Source: Lachnospiraceae bacterium
Lineage (GTDB): Bacteria; Bacillota; Clostridia; Lachnospirales; Lachnospiraceae
Reading direction: 5' to 3'
Length of the DNA stretch: 64,000 bases
Assembly: GCA_017411305.1 (NCBI GenBank)
Contig: JAFQQI010000047.1
Span: 1 to 64,000, forward strand
Shown here: piece after piece, positions 43,616 through 53,156 of the stretch
How the letters are laid out: each line of letters opens with the position of its first letter
How positions within the stretch are numbered: the first letter of the stretch is position 1
Made by a program: the position numbers and the translations under genes
Notes under the pieces: model-generated
Told to the model about the DNA's origin: nothing
What the model saw: the letters and a program-made list of their open reading frames with translations, nothing else
Databases searched by the model: none

Positions 43616-44293
43616 ATGAACAGCTTAAGAAAAAGAATTGCAGCTTGCCTGCTTGTTTTGTTTTTTTTGATAATGATTTACATAATTGGCTGTTTTGAAC
43701 AGGGAGTAGTACCTGTAATGGGACAGATAAATGAAGGACAAAAAAAGATTGCCCTGACTTTTGACGATGGCCCCCACCCTTACTATACCGAACAACTGCT
43801 TGACGGACTCAAAGAGCGTGAGGTAAGAGTTACTTTTTTTGTAACAGGAGAGCATGCAAGTCTGCATCCTGATGTTATTGCACGTATGAAAGAGGACGGG
43901 CATGTTATAGGTAATCATACTTACAGTCACATGCAGCTAAATAGCGGAAACAGAGAAAAGTTTAAAGATGAGTTGGTGAAAACAAATAAGGTAATAGAGG
44001 CTATTACCGGAGAAGAGGTGATTTATGTCAGGCCTCCTTACGGAAGTTGGGACAAGAAGTTAGAGGAAGAACTGAATATGTTCCCGGTATTGTGGACGAT
44101 TGATCCGTTGGATTGGTGCTCTGACAATGTAGACGGCATTACAAGAAAGGTGGTTTCCAAGGCAAAAGAAAATGATATCATTTTGATGCATGATTACTAT
44201 CCGACAACGATTACGGCAGCATTCCGGATTATTGATAATTTGAAGGAACAGGGATATGAGTTCGTAACTGTGGAGGAAATACTATTTGACTAA
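43616..44293 (+). CDS. Polysaccharide deacetylase family protein
   Basis: The 225-residue protein has an N-terminal signal anchor (about 8-28) and a NodB homology domain. The motifs are ALTFDDGPHP (metal-binding Asp pair), GNHTYSHMQ (His pair) and RPPYGSWD, with the later LMHD. It probably deacetylates peptidoglycan or another surface glycan outside the membrane. The start at 43616 has only a weak ribosome site (CGGTGA). It lies alone between a terminator and an unrelated gene. Confidence 0.9.
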   Translation: MNSLRKRIAACLLVLFFLIMIYIIGCFEQGVVPVMGQINEGQKKIALTFDDGPHPYYTEQLLDGLKEREVRVTFFVTGEHASLHPDVIARMKEDGHVIGNHTYSHMQLNSGNREKFKDELVKTNKVIEAITGEEVIYVRPPYGSWDKKLEEELNMFPVLWTIDPLDWCSDNVDGITRKVVSKAKENDIILMHDYYPTTITAAFRIIDNLKEQGYEFVTVEEILFD

Positions 44294-44450
44294 GAATTGA
44301 GAATAAGAATTGTGAATAGTGCATAATTCATCTTTAGAATCGCATGTAAATCTTGACACGGTGATAACGAAGTAGGAAAATATAATATATAATCGGTAAA
44401 GAAAGGTGGGCTCTGCTTATATAAGCTGGTGCCGTAAGGGTATGGATAAA

Positions 44451-45236
44451 ATGAAAATTAGTGATTTTATGGATTTGGGTATGCTACAGAAGATACAGGA
44501 TCAGTTTTCCGATGCGACCGGTCTTGCTGCTATTGCAACGGATGCAGAAGGAAATTACATTACGAAAGGAAGTAACTTTACAGACTTTTGTATGAAATAT
44601 ACCAGAGCCAGCGCAGAAGGAGCCAAGCGTTGTGTAAAGTGTGACACAGAGTGTACCGGTACATATTTTTGCCATGCGGGACTTATGGATTTCGGAACAG
44701 ATATTGTGGTAGAGGGTGAAAAGGTTGGTTCCATTATCGGCGGACAGGTTCTTCCGGTAGAGCCCGATGAAGAAAAGTTCAGAGCGATAGCAAAAGAGCT
44801 TTCCATTAATCCGGACGAGTATATTAGTGCACTGAAAAAGGTGCCCATCCGTTCTGAAAAATCCATTCGTGCAGCAGCAGGTATGCTGGGAGATGTGATT
44901 AACAAGATGGTAAATCTTGAATATATGAAATACTGTAACAGCAAACGTTTGGAAATCTTTGATGAAGAGCTGGAAACAGCTACCCAAACGGTTGATGTAA
45001 TAAACAAGAAAACCAAGGAACTTGAAAGCATTGCTTCCAAACAGAACATTTTGGCACTGAATGCATCCATCGAATCTGCAAGAGCCGGTGTGGCAGGTGC
45101 AGGTTTTGCAGTTGTTGCTAAACAGATGGGAGAACTTGCAGGCATTTCGGCAGGTATCCATAAGGAAATCAGTGATGCGGCAAAACAGATTAAGGATTCT
45201 GTAGAGAAGATGAACCAGAAGAACAATCAGGAATAA
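44451..45236 (+). CDS. Soluble PocR-domain protein with a chemoreceptor signalling tip
   Basis: The 261-residue protein starts with a PocR-type ligand-binding domain (about 8-160), recognised by DQFSDATGLAAIATDAEGN, the cysteine set RCVKCDTECTG and the later VGSIIGGQVLP. A helical linker is followed by KQNILALNASIESARAG and GFAVVAKQMGELA, the tip of a methyl-accepting chemotaxis protein. It has no transmembrane helix and only the hairpin tip, without the long methylation helices. It may feed a soluble signal into a CheA/CheW array. The ATG at 44451 is preferred; an in-frame ATG lies at 44442. Confidence 0.85.
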   Translation: MKISDFMDLGMLQKIQDQFSDATGLAAIATDAEGNYITKGSNFTDFCMKYTRASAEGAKRCVKCDTECTGTYFCHAGLMDFGTDIVVEGEKVGSIIGGQVLPVEPDEEKFRAIAKELSINPDEYISALKKVPIRSEKSIRAAAGMLGDVINKMVNLEYMKYCNSKRLEIFDEELETATQTVDVINKKTKELESIASKQNILALNASIESARAGVAGAGFAVVAKQMGELAGISAGIHKEISDAAKQIKDSVEKMNQKNNQE

Positions 45237-45239
45237 AGT

Positions 45240-45282
45240 AAACTGCCATACCCGTATTCATGCGAAGGTATGGCAGTTTTTT
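45240..45282 (+). terminator. Intrinsic terminator after the PocR-chemoreceptor gene
   Basis: AAACTGCCATACC (45240-45252) pairs perfectly with GGTATGGCAGTTT (45267-45279), followed by a T run. Confidence 0.9.
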
Positions 45283-45328
45283 GCATGACAGTAAGATTCT
45301 GCCATGCTTATTTTTTGTTAAATATTCC

Positions 45329-45357
45329 TTGTTGACTACCTATAAATACGTTATAAT
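45329..45357 (+). promoter_or_regulatory. Promoter of rarA
   Basis: TTGTTG (45329-45334), a 17-base spacer and the consensus TATAAT (45352-45357) lie about 95 bases before the ATG. Confidence 0.6.
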
Positions 45358-45451
45358 AGAAAATGCGTGAGTCTGCGATGTGAGCTTGTAATCTATAAAG
45401 AAGCGATAATTGCCGGACTTTACAATGTTAGAAACGACGGGATGAGGAAAA

Positions 45452-46798
45452 ATGGATTTATTTGAATATATGCGTTCCTCCAATATGGAAAAAGAATCTC
45501 CGCTGGCAGCAAGAATCCGTCCCACAACCTTAGAGGAAGTGGTAGGACAACAGCATATTATCGGTAAGGACAAGCTGCTTTATCGGGCTATTAAAGCGGA
45601 CAAGCTTAGCTCCATTATTTTTTATGGTCCTCCCGGCACAGGGAAAACAACGCTGGCAAAGGTAATTGCCAATACAACAAGTGCTGAGTTTACCCAGATT
45701 AATGCTACCGTAGCCGGTAAGAAGGATATGGAGGAAGTAGTAAATAACGCCAAAAATACCCAAGGAATGTATGGGAAAAAGACCATATTGTTTATAGATG
45801 AAATCCATCGCTTTAATAAAGGGCAACAGGATTATCTGCTTCCCTTTGTAGAGGACGGTACCGTTATATTAATCGGAGCTACTACAGAAAACCCCTATTT
45901 TGAAGTAAACAGTGCGTTGATTTCGCGTTCCATTATTTTTGAATTAAAGCCTCTTTCCGGGGATGATATTAAAGCATTAATTAACAGGGCTGTTTATGAT
46001 AAGGACAAGGGAATGGGAGCATATGATGCCGTAATTGAGGAGGATGCTTTGGAATTTTTGGCAGACTTATCCGGCGGTGATGCCAGACATGCCCTGAATG
46101 CCATTGAGCTCGGTGTGATGACCACAAACCGTTCTGATGACGGCAAGATACACATTACTCTTGAGGTTGCCCAGGAATGTATTCAGAAAAGAGCAGTCCG
46201 CTATGATAAAACCGGTGACAATCATTATGACACGATTTCTGCCTTTATTAAGAGTATGCGAGGTTCAGATCCGGATGCGGCAGTGTACTATCTGGCCAGA
46301 ATGCTTTATGCAGGGGAAAGTGTGACCTTTATTGCAAGAAGAATTATGATTTGTGCGGCGGAAGATGTAGGAATTGCAGATCCTCAGGCATTACAGATAG
46401 CGGTAAATGCGTCTCTTGCAGTGGAAAGAGTAGGAATGCCGGAAGCACAGATTATTTTATCGGAAGCAGCCATGTATGTGGCATGTGCTCCAAAGAGTAA
46501 TGCTTGTGTGAAGGCCATAGGAGAAGCAATGAGCACTGTAGAGCAGACAGGAAATTTGCCGATACCATCTCATTTACAGGATGCCCATTATAAAGGGGCA
46601 GCAAAGCTGGGACATGGGACAGGCTATTTGTATGCCCATGATTATCCGAATAATTTTGTAAACCAACAATACCTGCCTTATGAGTTAAACGGTAAGGAAT
46701 TTTACAGACCTTCCGGTAACGGCTATGAAGTGAAGGTAAAAGAGCATATGCAAAGAATCAAGAAAGAAGCTAAAGGAAAAAGTCCCAATGAATCATGA
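45452..46798 (+). CDS. rarA: Replication-associated recombination protein A (AAA+ ATPase)
   Basis: RarA/MgsA acts at stalled replication forks. The 448-residue protein starts with PLAARIRPTTLEEVVGQQHI and has the Walker A GPPGTGKTTLA near residue 57. FIDEIHRFNKGQQD gives the Walker B and sensor region, and SGGDARHALNAIE marks the AAA+ lid. A C-terminal tetramerisation domain (YDKTGDNHYDTISAFIKSMR) follows. The stop overlaps the next gene by 11 bases. Confidence 0.95.
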   Translation: MDLFEYMRSSNMEKESPLAARIRPTTLEEVVGQQHIIGKDKLLYRAIKADKLSSIIFYGPPGTGKTTLAKVIANTTSAEFTQINATVAGKKDMEEVVNNAKNTQGMYGKKTILFIDEIHRFNKGQQDYLLPFVEDGTVILIGATTENPYFEVNSALISRSIIFELKPLSGDDIKALINRAVYDKDKGMGAYDAVIEEDALEFLADLSGGDARHALNAIELGVMTTNRSDDGKIHITLEVAQECIQKRAVRYDKTGDNHYDTISAFIKSMRGSDPDAAVYYLARMLYAGESVTFIARRIMICAAEDVGIADPQALQIAVNASLAVERVGMPEAQIILSEAAMYVACAPKSNACVKAIGEAMSTVEQTGNLPIPSHLQDAHYKGAAKLGHGTGYLYAHDYPNNFVNQQYLPYELNGKEFYRPSGNGYEVKVKEHMQRIKKEAKGKSPNES

Positions 46799-48665
46799 GA
46801 CAAAAAAGAAGAGAAGAAGAGTAAAAAATAAAAGGGTAAGAAATAAAAACGTAAGAGAACCCAAAATGCGAAGCAGAGTTACCATTATTAAAGTGCTTGG
46901 TCTAATCGCAATTATTGCAGCCATTGCAGCAGGGCTTATTTATTATTTTTTCTTTAGTGACAAAGCAGCGTCACAGGAGGAAGTACCGGTATCCCTTACG
47001 GATATGCAACAGGAGCAGACAAAACCTATGGAGGAAGAGCTCCCCGAAAGCGAAATCGGCTCCGGGGTATTGTCCCATATTGTGACAGCAGGAAATGCAG
47101 TAGATGAAGCTTACAAAAGCAGACCAACCAGCTATGAGCTGGATGCAAATGCAGCAAACTTTGCAACAATTTCTTCCTGTTTAATCGGAGAAGGCAGTAA
47201 AGTTGAGGTCACCGTTACAGGAGACGGAATTCCTGTCAGTGATGACAAATACTATTATTTGTTTTCAATTGATACCTTTGATACAGGGATTTCCGAATCA
47301 GATGAATATATTGATAAGGTGTACAAGGATACAGAAGTATCGTTGAAAGCATCCCTGCATTATAACAGTCCTAACAGCAGATTATTTGATAAGTTTGTTG
47401 TTGCAGTGAAAAAGGACGATACCTTTGTACAGGTTAGTCAGCCAAAATACATTACCAATCCGGAAGCTATTGCCAAATACAGCAATGTGTTCCAAACACC
47501 CTCATCTAAGAAGGGAATTTTGGTGGATCCCAATAAACTTAGAGGAAATGAACTGAATGACTTAGGCGTAAAGCAGGCAGCTTATAATATTCCGGTTGCC
47601 AGATTGCTTGGCCCCAGTACCAGCAGTGCATATCCCACCGTCTATTATACGTATAACGGTAAGACTTACACTTTGAATGGTCAGGTGATTGCAGAGTATG
47701 ACTTGGTATTTAGTACTCTTACAGCAAAAGGAATCAGTACCACAGCGATTATTTTGAACAATTATTCCGGTGCATACCCGCAGCTGATTCACCCCAAGGC
47801 AAGGGGCGGCGGCTCAGCCCCCTATTACATGTTTAACGGTGCAGAAGAATCCGGTGTGGAATATATGGCAGCTATTGCCACTTTCTTAGCAGAACGTTAT
47901 TCGGATAATAAGCATGGAAGGATTTCCAGCTGGGTTATTGCCAACGAGATTAATGCCCGGAAGGAATGGAACTATATGGAGTATACGGATATTGAAACTT
48001 ACGTGGAGGAATATGCCAAGGCGTTCCGTGTATTCTATACAGCTATTAAGAGTGTCAGCAGCAGTGCAAAGGTTTATATGCCCATTGACCAGCAGTGGGA
48101 CAGAAATATCAAAGGAAATACCAATTATGACGGTAGGGATATTTTAGATGAGTTTAACAGAAATATTTCTTCCAAGGGTAATATAGATTGGGGACTTTCC
48201 CAGCATCCGTATAATGTTCCTCTTACGGAACCCCGTATCTGGAAGTCAACCAAATATGTAAAGCATAGTGTAAATACGTCTATGCTGACCATGGATAATA
48301 TTGAAATTCTGACGGATTACATGCAACAGGAACAGTTCCTGAATGAGGACGGGGAAGTCAGAAGTATTATCTTAAGTGAACAGGGATATACTGCAGCTTC
48401 AGGGGAAGCCATTCAGGCAGCGGCATTTGCCTATGCATATTACAAGACAGAAGCAAATCCTCATATTGACAGCTTCCTTTTAAACAGACAGACGGATGCT
48501 CCGGAAGAAGTAGCCCAAGGATTGTCCTTTGGACTTAACACTTCGGGCGGACACCACAGACAGCTATATAATGTGTTTAAGTATATTGATACTCCACAGC
48601 ATGCAGAGTATACAGACTTTGCGAAGAGTATTATCGGAATCTCAAGCTGGAGCGAAATTTACTAA
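46788..48665 (+). CDS. DUF5722 protein, predicted membrane-anchored glycosidase-like enzyme
   Basis: A strongly basic N-terminus (about 1-35) precedes one membrane helix (about 36-58), so the remaining ~565 residues lie outside. A beta-rich region (about 110-230) leads into a TIM-barrel-like domain of the DUF5722 family. This domain has SWVIANEINAR (Glu387) and IILSEQGYTA (Glu531). The two glutamates fit the acid/base and nucleophile positions of clan GH-A glycosidases, but activity has not been shown for this protein. It overlaps rarA by 11 bases and is convergent with DUF4364, overlapping its stop by 4 bases. Confidence 0.82.
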   Translation: MNHETKKKRRRVKNKRVRNKNVREPKMRSRVTIIKVLGLIAIIAAIAAGLIYYFFFSDKAASQEEVPVSLTDMQQEQTKPMEEELPESEIGSGVLSHIVTAGNAVDEAYKSRPTSYELDANAANFATISSCLIGEGSKVEVTVTGDGIPVSDDKYYYLFSIDTFDTGISESDEYIDKVYKDTEVSLKASLHYNSPNSRLFDKFVVAVKKDDTFVQVSQPKYITNPEAIAKYSNVFQTPSSKKGILVDPNKLRGNELNDLGVKQAAYNIPVARLLGPSTSSAYPTVYYTYNGKTYTLNGQVIAEYDLVFSTLTAKGISTTAIILNNYSGAYPQLIHPKARGGGSAPYYMFNGAEESGVEYMAAIATFLAERYSDNKHGRISSWVIANEINARKEWNYMEYTDIETYVEEYAKAFRVFYTAIKSVSSSAKVYMPIDQQWDRNIKGNTNYDGRDILDEFNRNISSKGNIDWGLSQHPYNVPLTEPRIWKSTKYVKHSVNTSMLTMDNIEILTDYMQQEQFLNEDGEVRSIILSEQGYTAASGEAIQAAAFAYAYYKTEANPHIDSFLLNRQTDAPEEVAQGLSFGLNTSGGHHRQLYNVFKYIDTPQHAEYTDFAKSIIGISSWSEIY

Positions 48666-49174
48666 AATAATTGCCCGATAATATACTGGTAAATATCCTG
48701 GTTTTTCTTCTGCCAGTTGTCGCATATGGCAGCAGCAGTTTCTTCACCGGGAACAGAAATAGTAATATCGATTAAATTAATACCTTTGTCCTTTGCAACA
48801 AGATGGGCTTCATATTCGCCGGAAGTAGATTTATAATAATCCGACAGAATAGAAACCTCGTTGCGAAGGGCAATTTCATTTTCCTTGAAGTAGTCGTTTA
48901 TATCCTCTTTGATGGAGGGACTAATCTGATTTCCGAAAAAGGAGAGGGTTTCAGAGCCGTCTTTTGTCAGCAACAGGTGAGTACGGTTACGGATAGATTG
49001 CGCAGTAACAAGACCGGCATCAATTAACTCGCCGATGGCTTGCTGAAGTGTCAGGAAATTGGTATATTCCCGTTCTAAAATAAAGTCACCGATTTGTGCT
49101 TTTGTCAGCGGAAAATCAACACGGCTTAACATATAAAGAACAATTAATTTGTAGAGTGTTAAAGGTTCCTGCAT
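48662..49174 (-). CDS. DUF4364 family protein
   Basis: The 170-residue protein starts MQEPLTLYKLIVLYMLSRVD and continues with a winged-helix-like N-terminal part (TKAQIGDFILEREYTNFL), the typical DUF4364 pattern of Firmicutes. The C-terminal half is an alpha/beta domain. A transcriptional regulator role is plausible but not demonstrated. The start at 49174 follows AAGGAG; an upstream in-frame ATG exists at 49225. It is the last gene of the leftward argG-led unit. Confidence 0.85.
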   Translation of the reverse strand: MQEPLTLYKLIVLYMLSRVDFPLTKAQIGDFILEREYTNFLTLQQAIGELIDAGLVTAQSIRNRTHLLLTKDGSETLSFFGNQISPSIKEDINDYFKENEIALRNEVSILSDYYKSTSGEYEAHLVAKDKGINLIDITISVPGEETAAAICDNWQKKNQDIYQYIIGQLF

Positions 49175-49190
49175 GGTTTCTCCTTTTTTG

Positions 49191-50141
49191 TTAGTTTTCA
49201 TAATACATGCCCTGGTAAGCAGCAAGTTCCTTCATGGTATGATGCAGAGTGTTCAATACATCACGTTTATTACTACTCCAGGTAGGGGCAAGCAAAAGAT
49301 TACGGGGAGCATCTCCCGTAACTCTGTGAATCACGATATCAGGACGAAGATATCCGATACAAGCAATCAGGGCTTGAATATAATCTTCTTTCTTTGCAAA
49401 AGAGCAGGTGATGCCGGAACTTGTTTCATTTAAGCTGTTTTTGTAAAAATCAGCCAAATCCGTATGCTCTAATATGTGCAAAAGCTGCAATTTAATTCCC
49501 CATACGGGTAATGCATTCAGATGTTTAACAGAAGCCAGCATATCTTCCAAAGACTCACCGGGAAGTCCCAAAATTAAGTGCACAATGACAGGGATTTCCA
49601 GCTTATGCAAAGCTGATACAGCTTCATGAAAACAGGAAAGGGGATAGCCTCTCCGGATGAATGAGGCAGTCTTTTCATGGATTGTCTGTAGCCCAAGCTC
49701 CACCCAGATAAATTTATCCGGGAATTTGCTTTTCAGCGCTGCAAGCAAAGAAAGAACAGCATCCGGCAGGCAGTCCGGTCTGGTGGCGATGGAAATGCCG
49801 ACTATAAAATCCTCCCTAAGTGCGGCAGTATAAATTGCTTCCAAATAGGAGATTGGGCCGTAGGTATTGGTATATGCCTGAAAATATGCGATATACCTGG
49901 AACCTGTCTTTTTGCCGGAAAGACGATTCCGGCCATCAAGCAGAGCCTGTCTGATTTCATTAGGAGATGAAAGGGCAGAAGCAAAATCACCGCTTCCGCC
50001 TTGGCTGCAAAAGATACAGCCTCTTGTATCGAGGCTGCCGTCTCTGTTGGGACAGGTAAAGCCCGCATCCAGAGCTATTTTGTACAGCTTTTCTCCAAAG
50101 GTTTCTTTACAATAAGTGTCTAGTGAATAATAGGGCTTCAT
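49191..50141 (-). CDS. TIGR01212-family radical SAM protein (YhcC-like)
   Basis: The cluster motif is CPNRDGSLDTRGCIFCSQGG, with the radical SAM cysteines spaced further apart than the standard CX3CX2C as in the YhcC group. GLQTIHEKTASFIRRGY and HLILGLPGE are also typical. It is around 316 residues. The family is of unknown substrate, though related to Elp3-type tRNA-modifying enzymes. Two starts are possible: the ATG at 50141, or a TTG at 50153 with a better ribosome site (AAAGG) overlapping the malic enzyme stop. It follows that gene directly. Confidence 0.88.
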   Translation of the reverse strand: MKPYYSLDTYCKETFGEKLYKIALDAGFTCPNRDGSLDTRGCIFCSQGGSGDFASALSSPNEIRQALLDGRNRLSGKKTGSRYIAYFQAYTNTYGPISYLEAIYTAALREDFIVGISIATRPDCLPDAVLSLLAALKSKFPDKFIWVELGLQTIHEKTASFIRRGYPLSCFHEAVSALHKLEIPVIVHLILGLPGESLEDMLASVKHLNALPVWGIKLQLLHILEHTDLADFYKNSLNETSSGITCSFAKKEDYIQALIACIGYLRPDIVIHRVTGDAPRNLLLAPTWSSNKRDVLNTLHHTMKELAAYQGMYYEN

Positions 50142-50142
50142 A

Positions 50143-51297
50143 TTATCGAACAATATGAGCCTTTACCGCTTCGGCAACTACTTCGGCTACCTTAGGATTA
50201 AATGCCTCAGGCATAATATTATCTTCATTTAGTTCTTCTTCGGGAACAAGTGAAGCAATGGCAACAGCCGCTGCGAGCTTCATATCTTCTGTAATCTGGG
50301 GAGCACGTCCTTCCAAAGCTCCTTTGAAAATACCGGGAAAAGCTACTACATTATTTACCTGATTAGGGAAATCACTTCTGCCGGTTCCGATGATTCTGGC
50401 ACCTGCTGCCTTGGCAACATCAGGCATAATTTCCGGAACAGGGTTAGAAAGTGCAAATAAAATAGCATCCTTGTTCATGGAAGAAACCATTTCACTGCTT
50501 ACCACGCCGGGAGCGGATACACCGATGAAAATATCAGCACCCTTCATAGCATCGGCAAGAAGACCGGTTTCATTGTTCGGATTGGTTATTTCTGCCATTT
50601 TTTCCTTCATCCAGTTAAGTTTTTCCCTGTTTTTGGAAATAATACCTGTGGTATCGCACATCACAATATTAGTAAAACCGTAGGTTAATAAAAGTTTCGT
50701 AATGGCAACTCCTGCGCTACCGGCACCGTTTACTACAACCTTACAATCTTCTTTTTGTTTCCCTACCACTTTAAGACCATTGATAATACCTGCAAGTACT
50801 ACGATAGCGGTACCGTGCTGGTCATCATGAAATACGGGAATATCCAAAGTGGCTTTCAGACGCTCTTCAATTTCAAAGCATCTGGGAGCACTGATATCCT
50901 CTAAGTTGATACCTCCAAAGGTAGGAGCAAGATAAGTGACTGCCTTGATGATTTCTTCCGTATCCTGGGTATCCAAACAGATGGGAACTGCGTTAACACC
51001 ACCGAACTCTTTAAACAAAACGGCTTTCCCTTCCATAACGGGCATTGCTGCATGGGGACCGATATTACCAAGACCAAGAACAGCACTTCCGTCGGAAACA
51101 ACTGCTACCGTGTTGGCCTTCATGGTATAAGTATAAGCGGCTTCTTTATCCTCGGCAATGACCTTACAGGGCTCGGCAACACCGGGAGTATAGGCAAGAG
51201 ATAAATCTTCTCGATTTTTTACGGGTGATTTAGAAACGGTTTCGATTTTGCCGTTCCACTGCTCATGGAGCATTAATGCTTTTTCATTTGTTGTCAT
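50143..51297 (-). CDS. NAD(P)-dependent malic enzyme
   Basis: It decarboxylates malate to pyruvate, giving reduced nicotinamide cofactor. The 384-residue protein has [15 protein letters not shown], the catalytic region [15 protein letters not shown], the metal-site segment [11 protein letters not shown] and the nucleotide-binding [10 protein letters not shown]. This is the shorter bacterial form without the phosphotransacetylase-like domain. Its cofactor preference cannot be read safely. A GAGG site precedes the start. It lies in the argG-led leftward unit. Confidence 0.95.
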   Translation of the reverse strand: MTTNEKALMLHEQWNGKIETVSKSPVKNREDLSLAYTPGVAEPCKVIAEDKEAAYTYTMKANTVAVVSDGSAVLGLGNIGPHAAMPVMEGKAVLFKEFGGVNAVPICLDTQDTEEIIKAVTYLAPTFGGINLEDISAPRCFEIEERLKATLDIPVFHDDQHGTAIVVLAGIINGLKVVGKQKEDCKVVVNGAGSAGVAITKLLLTYGFTNIVMCDTTGIISKNREKLNWMKEKMAEITNPNNETGLLADAMKGADIFIGVSAPGVVSSEMVSSMNKDAILFALSNPVPEIMPDVAKAAGARIIGTGRSDFPNQVNNVVAFPGIFKGALEGRAPQITEDMKLAAAVAIASLVPEEELNEDNIMPEAFNPKVAEVVAEAVKAHIVR

Positions 51298-51351
51298 GAT
51301 AAATACCTCACTTTATATTTCTTTATATGTTTGTGATAAAGATAATTGTTT

Positions 51352-52071
51352 TCAGAAGTAATAAGTATTATTAAATTTGGTAGGCAGTCCTTCCCGATAT
51401 AAATGTGAATCATTGGAGAAACTAAGAATCACCGGTGCAGAGAGTCCGTCTTCTTCTTCCTTAAAATGAATCACAGTCATGTTGCTGTGCCCCATATCAA
51501 AGTGGGAGCAGACAGCAGGATAAGGAATGTCCAAAATACTGCTTAAAAAGGCAAGTCCGAAATTGTTGTGGGCAAATAATGCCACACGGTTTGGATTTGA
51601 TTTCGTAACCTTGTAAGTACCGCTGCCCGGGATATGTTCATATCCCAAAGAGGCAAGAAACTGATCGGATGCCTGCCTAATACGTTCCATACCACCTTTA
51701 AAATTACAAGCCGGAAGGGCAGGATGGGTATACCAGTTTTCCCCTAAAGTGCGCATTTCAGCAGAGGCCAAAAGCCGCCTTGTAGAAAGATCCTCTACCG
51801 CCCAAATCCGTCTGCCGTCCTCCTTTACAATGGAAAAATCCATATAGGCATGATGTTCATTGGCAAAATCCAAAAGTGTCATTTCTTTTTTGAGCAGTTC
51901 ACAGGTAGGCTGTGCTGTCTGTATGGCACGGTTAGAGGTGGACGCATAAATACTGTCAATACCGTAAAGGGCAAGGCGTTTGGCAACAGACTCTGCCTGA
52001 CGTTTTCCAAGGGGAGTCAGCTCGTCGGGATCATAGGTAGGGTCTCCGTGTCTGATGTAGAATAATAACAT
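51352..52071 (-). CDS. Histidine phosphatase family protein
   Basis: The 239-residue protein begins LLFYIRHGDPTYD with the intact RHG motif (His8) and shows YASTSNRAIQTAQPTCELL. The second catalytic histidine seems to be in LFAHNNFGLAF. The substrate is unknown; the central insertion (about 80-160) does not match phosphoglycerate mutases. It contrasts with the altered-motif paralogue at 40043. It lies between malic enzyme and the LytTR-type gene in the same direction. Confidence 0.85.
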   Translation of the reverse strand: MLLFYIRHGDPTYDPDELTPLGKRQAESVAKRLALYGIDSIYASTSNRAIQTAQPTCELLKKEMTLLDFANEHHAYMDFSIVKEDGRRIWAVEDLSTRRLLASAEMRTLGENWYTHPALPACNFKGGMERIRQASDQFLASLGYEHIPGSGTYKVTKSNPNRVALFAHNNFGLAFLSSILDIPYPAVCSHFDMGHSNMTVIHFKEEEDGLSAPVILSFSNDSHLYREGLPTKFNNTYYF

Positions 52072-52086
52072 GTTATTTTACCTCTT

Positions 52087-52809
52087 TTATTCGGCAAGAT
52101 ATCGTTTTTCTGCCCACTTAATGTCTTTTAACGCAAAAGGGGAGGATTTTAGTTTGGTTCCGTCCTTTAAATACACTTTGAAGGGGGTATATTTATCCAC
52201 ATAAACGATATTGCACATGGCATTTCCGGTTAACAATACCATGTGGGTAAACATGGCTACCTCATCATAAAAATTGTAGATATCGGAAATGATAGGAATT
52301 CTGGAACCGTTTTTCAGGTGAACATCAATGCAATTATCGTGGGATACTGCATATACAATATCGTCCTCCTGTACATAAAAAGTACCTGCTTCCGAACGAA
52401 GCTCGATGGTAGGAATCCTGTTTTGCTGTATGGTAACAGCCTGATTAAGTACTGCGGAAAGCTCAGCAGTTTTAATGGGCTTATCCAAAAATAAAAGATT
52501 GGATGGACATTCGGAAAGTGCAGATGCCGCCTCCTTGTAATTAACCGAAGAGGAGCAAAGGACAATGGGCGCACTGACACCGAATTTGCAAAGAGAAAGG
52601 GCGAAGGTGAGTCCATCCGCCTCGTCAGTAATCAAATCGATGAAAAATAAATCATAAGGCATGGGATTTTTGGCAAGAACTTCCGGTTGACCAAACGAGT
52701 CTGTATAAAAGACACCTGTGTCGTTTTTGCGTTTGTCGGATTCTCTGCCCAAAAGACGTTCCAGTTGCTTCCGGTCAGCTATGTTTTCATCGCAGATTGC
52801 TATATGCAT
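52087..52809 (-). CDS. LytTR-type response regulator
   Basis: The N-terminal receiver-like domain (about 1-125) has IAICDENIADRKQLE, the phospho-acceptor aspartate in LFFIDLITDEADG and the lysine in LFLDKPIK. The C-terminal ~100 residues resemble a LytTR DNA-binding domain (FYVQEDDIVYAVSHDNCIDVHL). No histidine kinase gene adjoins it, so it is an orphan regulator within an otherwise metabolic unit. The 240-residue length is normal for AgrA/LytR-type regulators. Its targets are unknown. Confidence 0.8.
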   Translation of the reverse strand: MHIAICDENIADRKQLERLLGRESDKRKNDTGVFYTDSFGQPEVLAKNPMPYDLFFIDLITDEADGLTFALSLCKFGVSAPIVLCSSSVNYKEAASALSECPSNLLFLDKPIKTAELSAVLNQAVTIQQNRIPTIELRSEAGTFYVQEDDIVYAVSHDNCIDVHLKNGSRIPIISDIYNFYDEVAMFTHMVLLTGNAMCNIVYVDKYTPFKVYLKDGTKLKSSPFALKDIKWAEKRYLAE

Positions 52810-52822
52810 TGCATGTCCTCCG

Positions 52823-53116
52823 TCAGAGTGTGGATATTGTAATGGGAGCGCTGAGAATTGCGATTACCAGAATAATCTGCAGAATCAGTATAGCAGGCAT
52901 TCCATATACAAAATACCAATGTCTCGTTTTATGACGAAAAGCATACATTCCAAATATGGAACCTATGCTTCCGCCAATAAGTGCAACGATAAAAAGGGTG
53001 GCTTCCGGAATCCGGAAGGCCCTTTTTTTCGCTTTATGTTTATCGATGCCCATCAGGGCAAAACCGATTATGTTTACTGATATAAAATAAATAATTAATA
53101 AAGTAATTACGTTCAT
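52823..53116 (-). CDS. DUF1294 family small membrane protein
   Basis: The 97-residue protein shows MGIDKHKAKKRAFRIPEATL and GGSIGSIFGMYAFRHKTRH, the DUF1294 signature, with hydrophobic helices on both sides. The function is unknown. The start at 53116 follows AAAGGA. It lies 40 bases after argG and 13 before the LytTR gene. Confidence 0.88.
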   Translation of the reverse strand: MNVITLLIIYFISVNIIGFALMGIDKHKAKKRAFRIPEATLFIVALIGGSIGSIFGMYAFRHKTRHWYFVYGMPAILILQIILVIAILSAPITISTL

Positions 53117-53156
53117 TGTAATCCTTTCTGCTACCGCGGACGGCGTGCTTTCTGAA

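Noticed and set aside
44353-44386. Promoter before the PocR-chemoreceptor gene from TTGACA and TATAAT
   Set aside because: The two boxes are 22 bases apart, too far for a normal sigma-A promoter; the -35 match may still work with a weaker -10.
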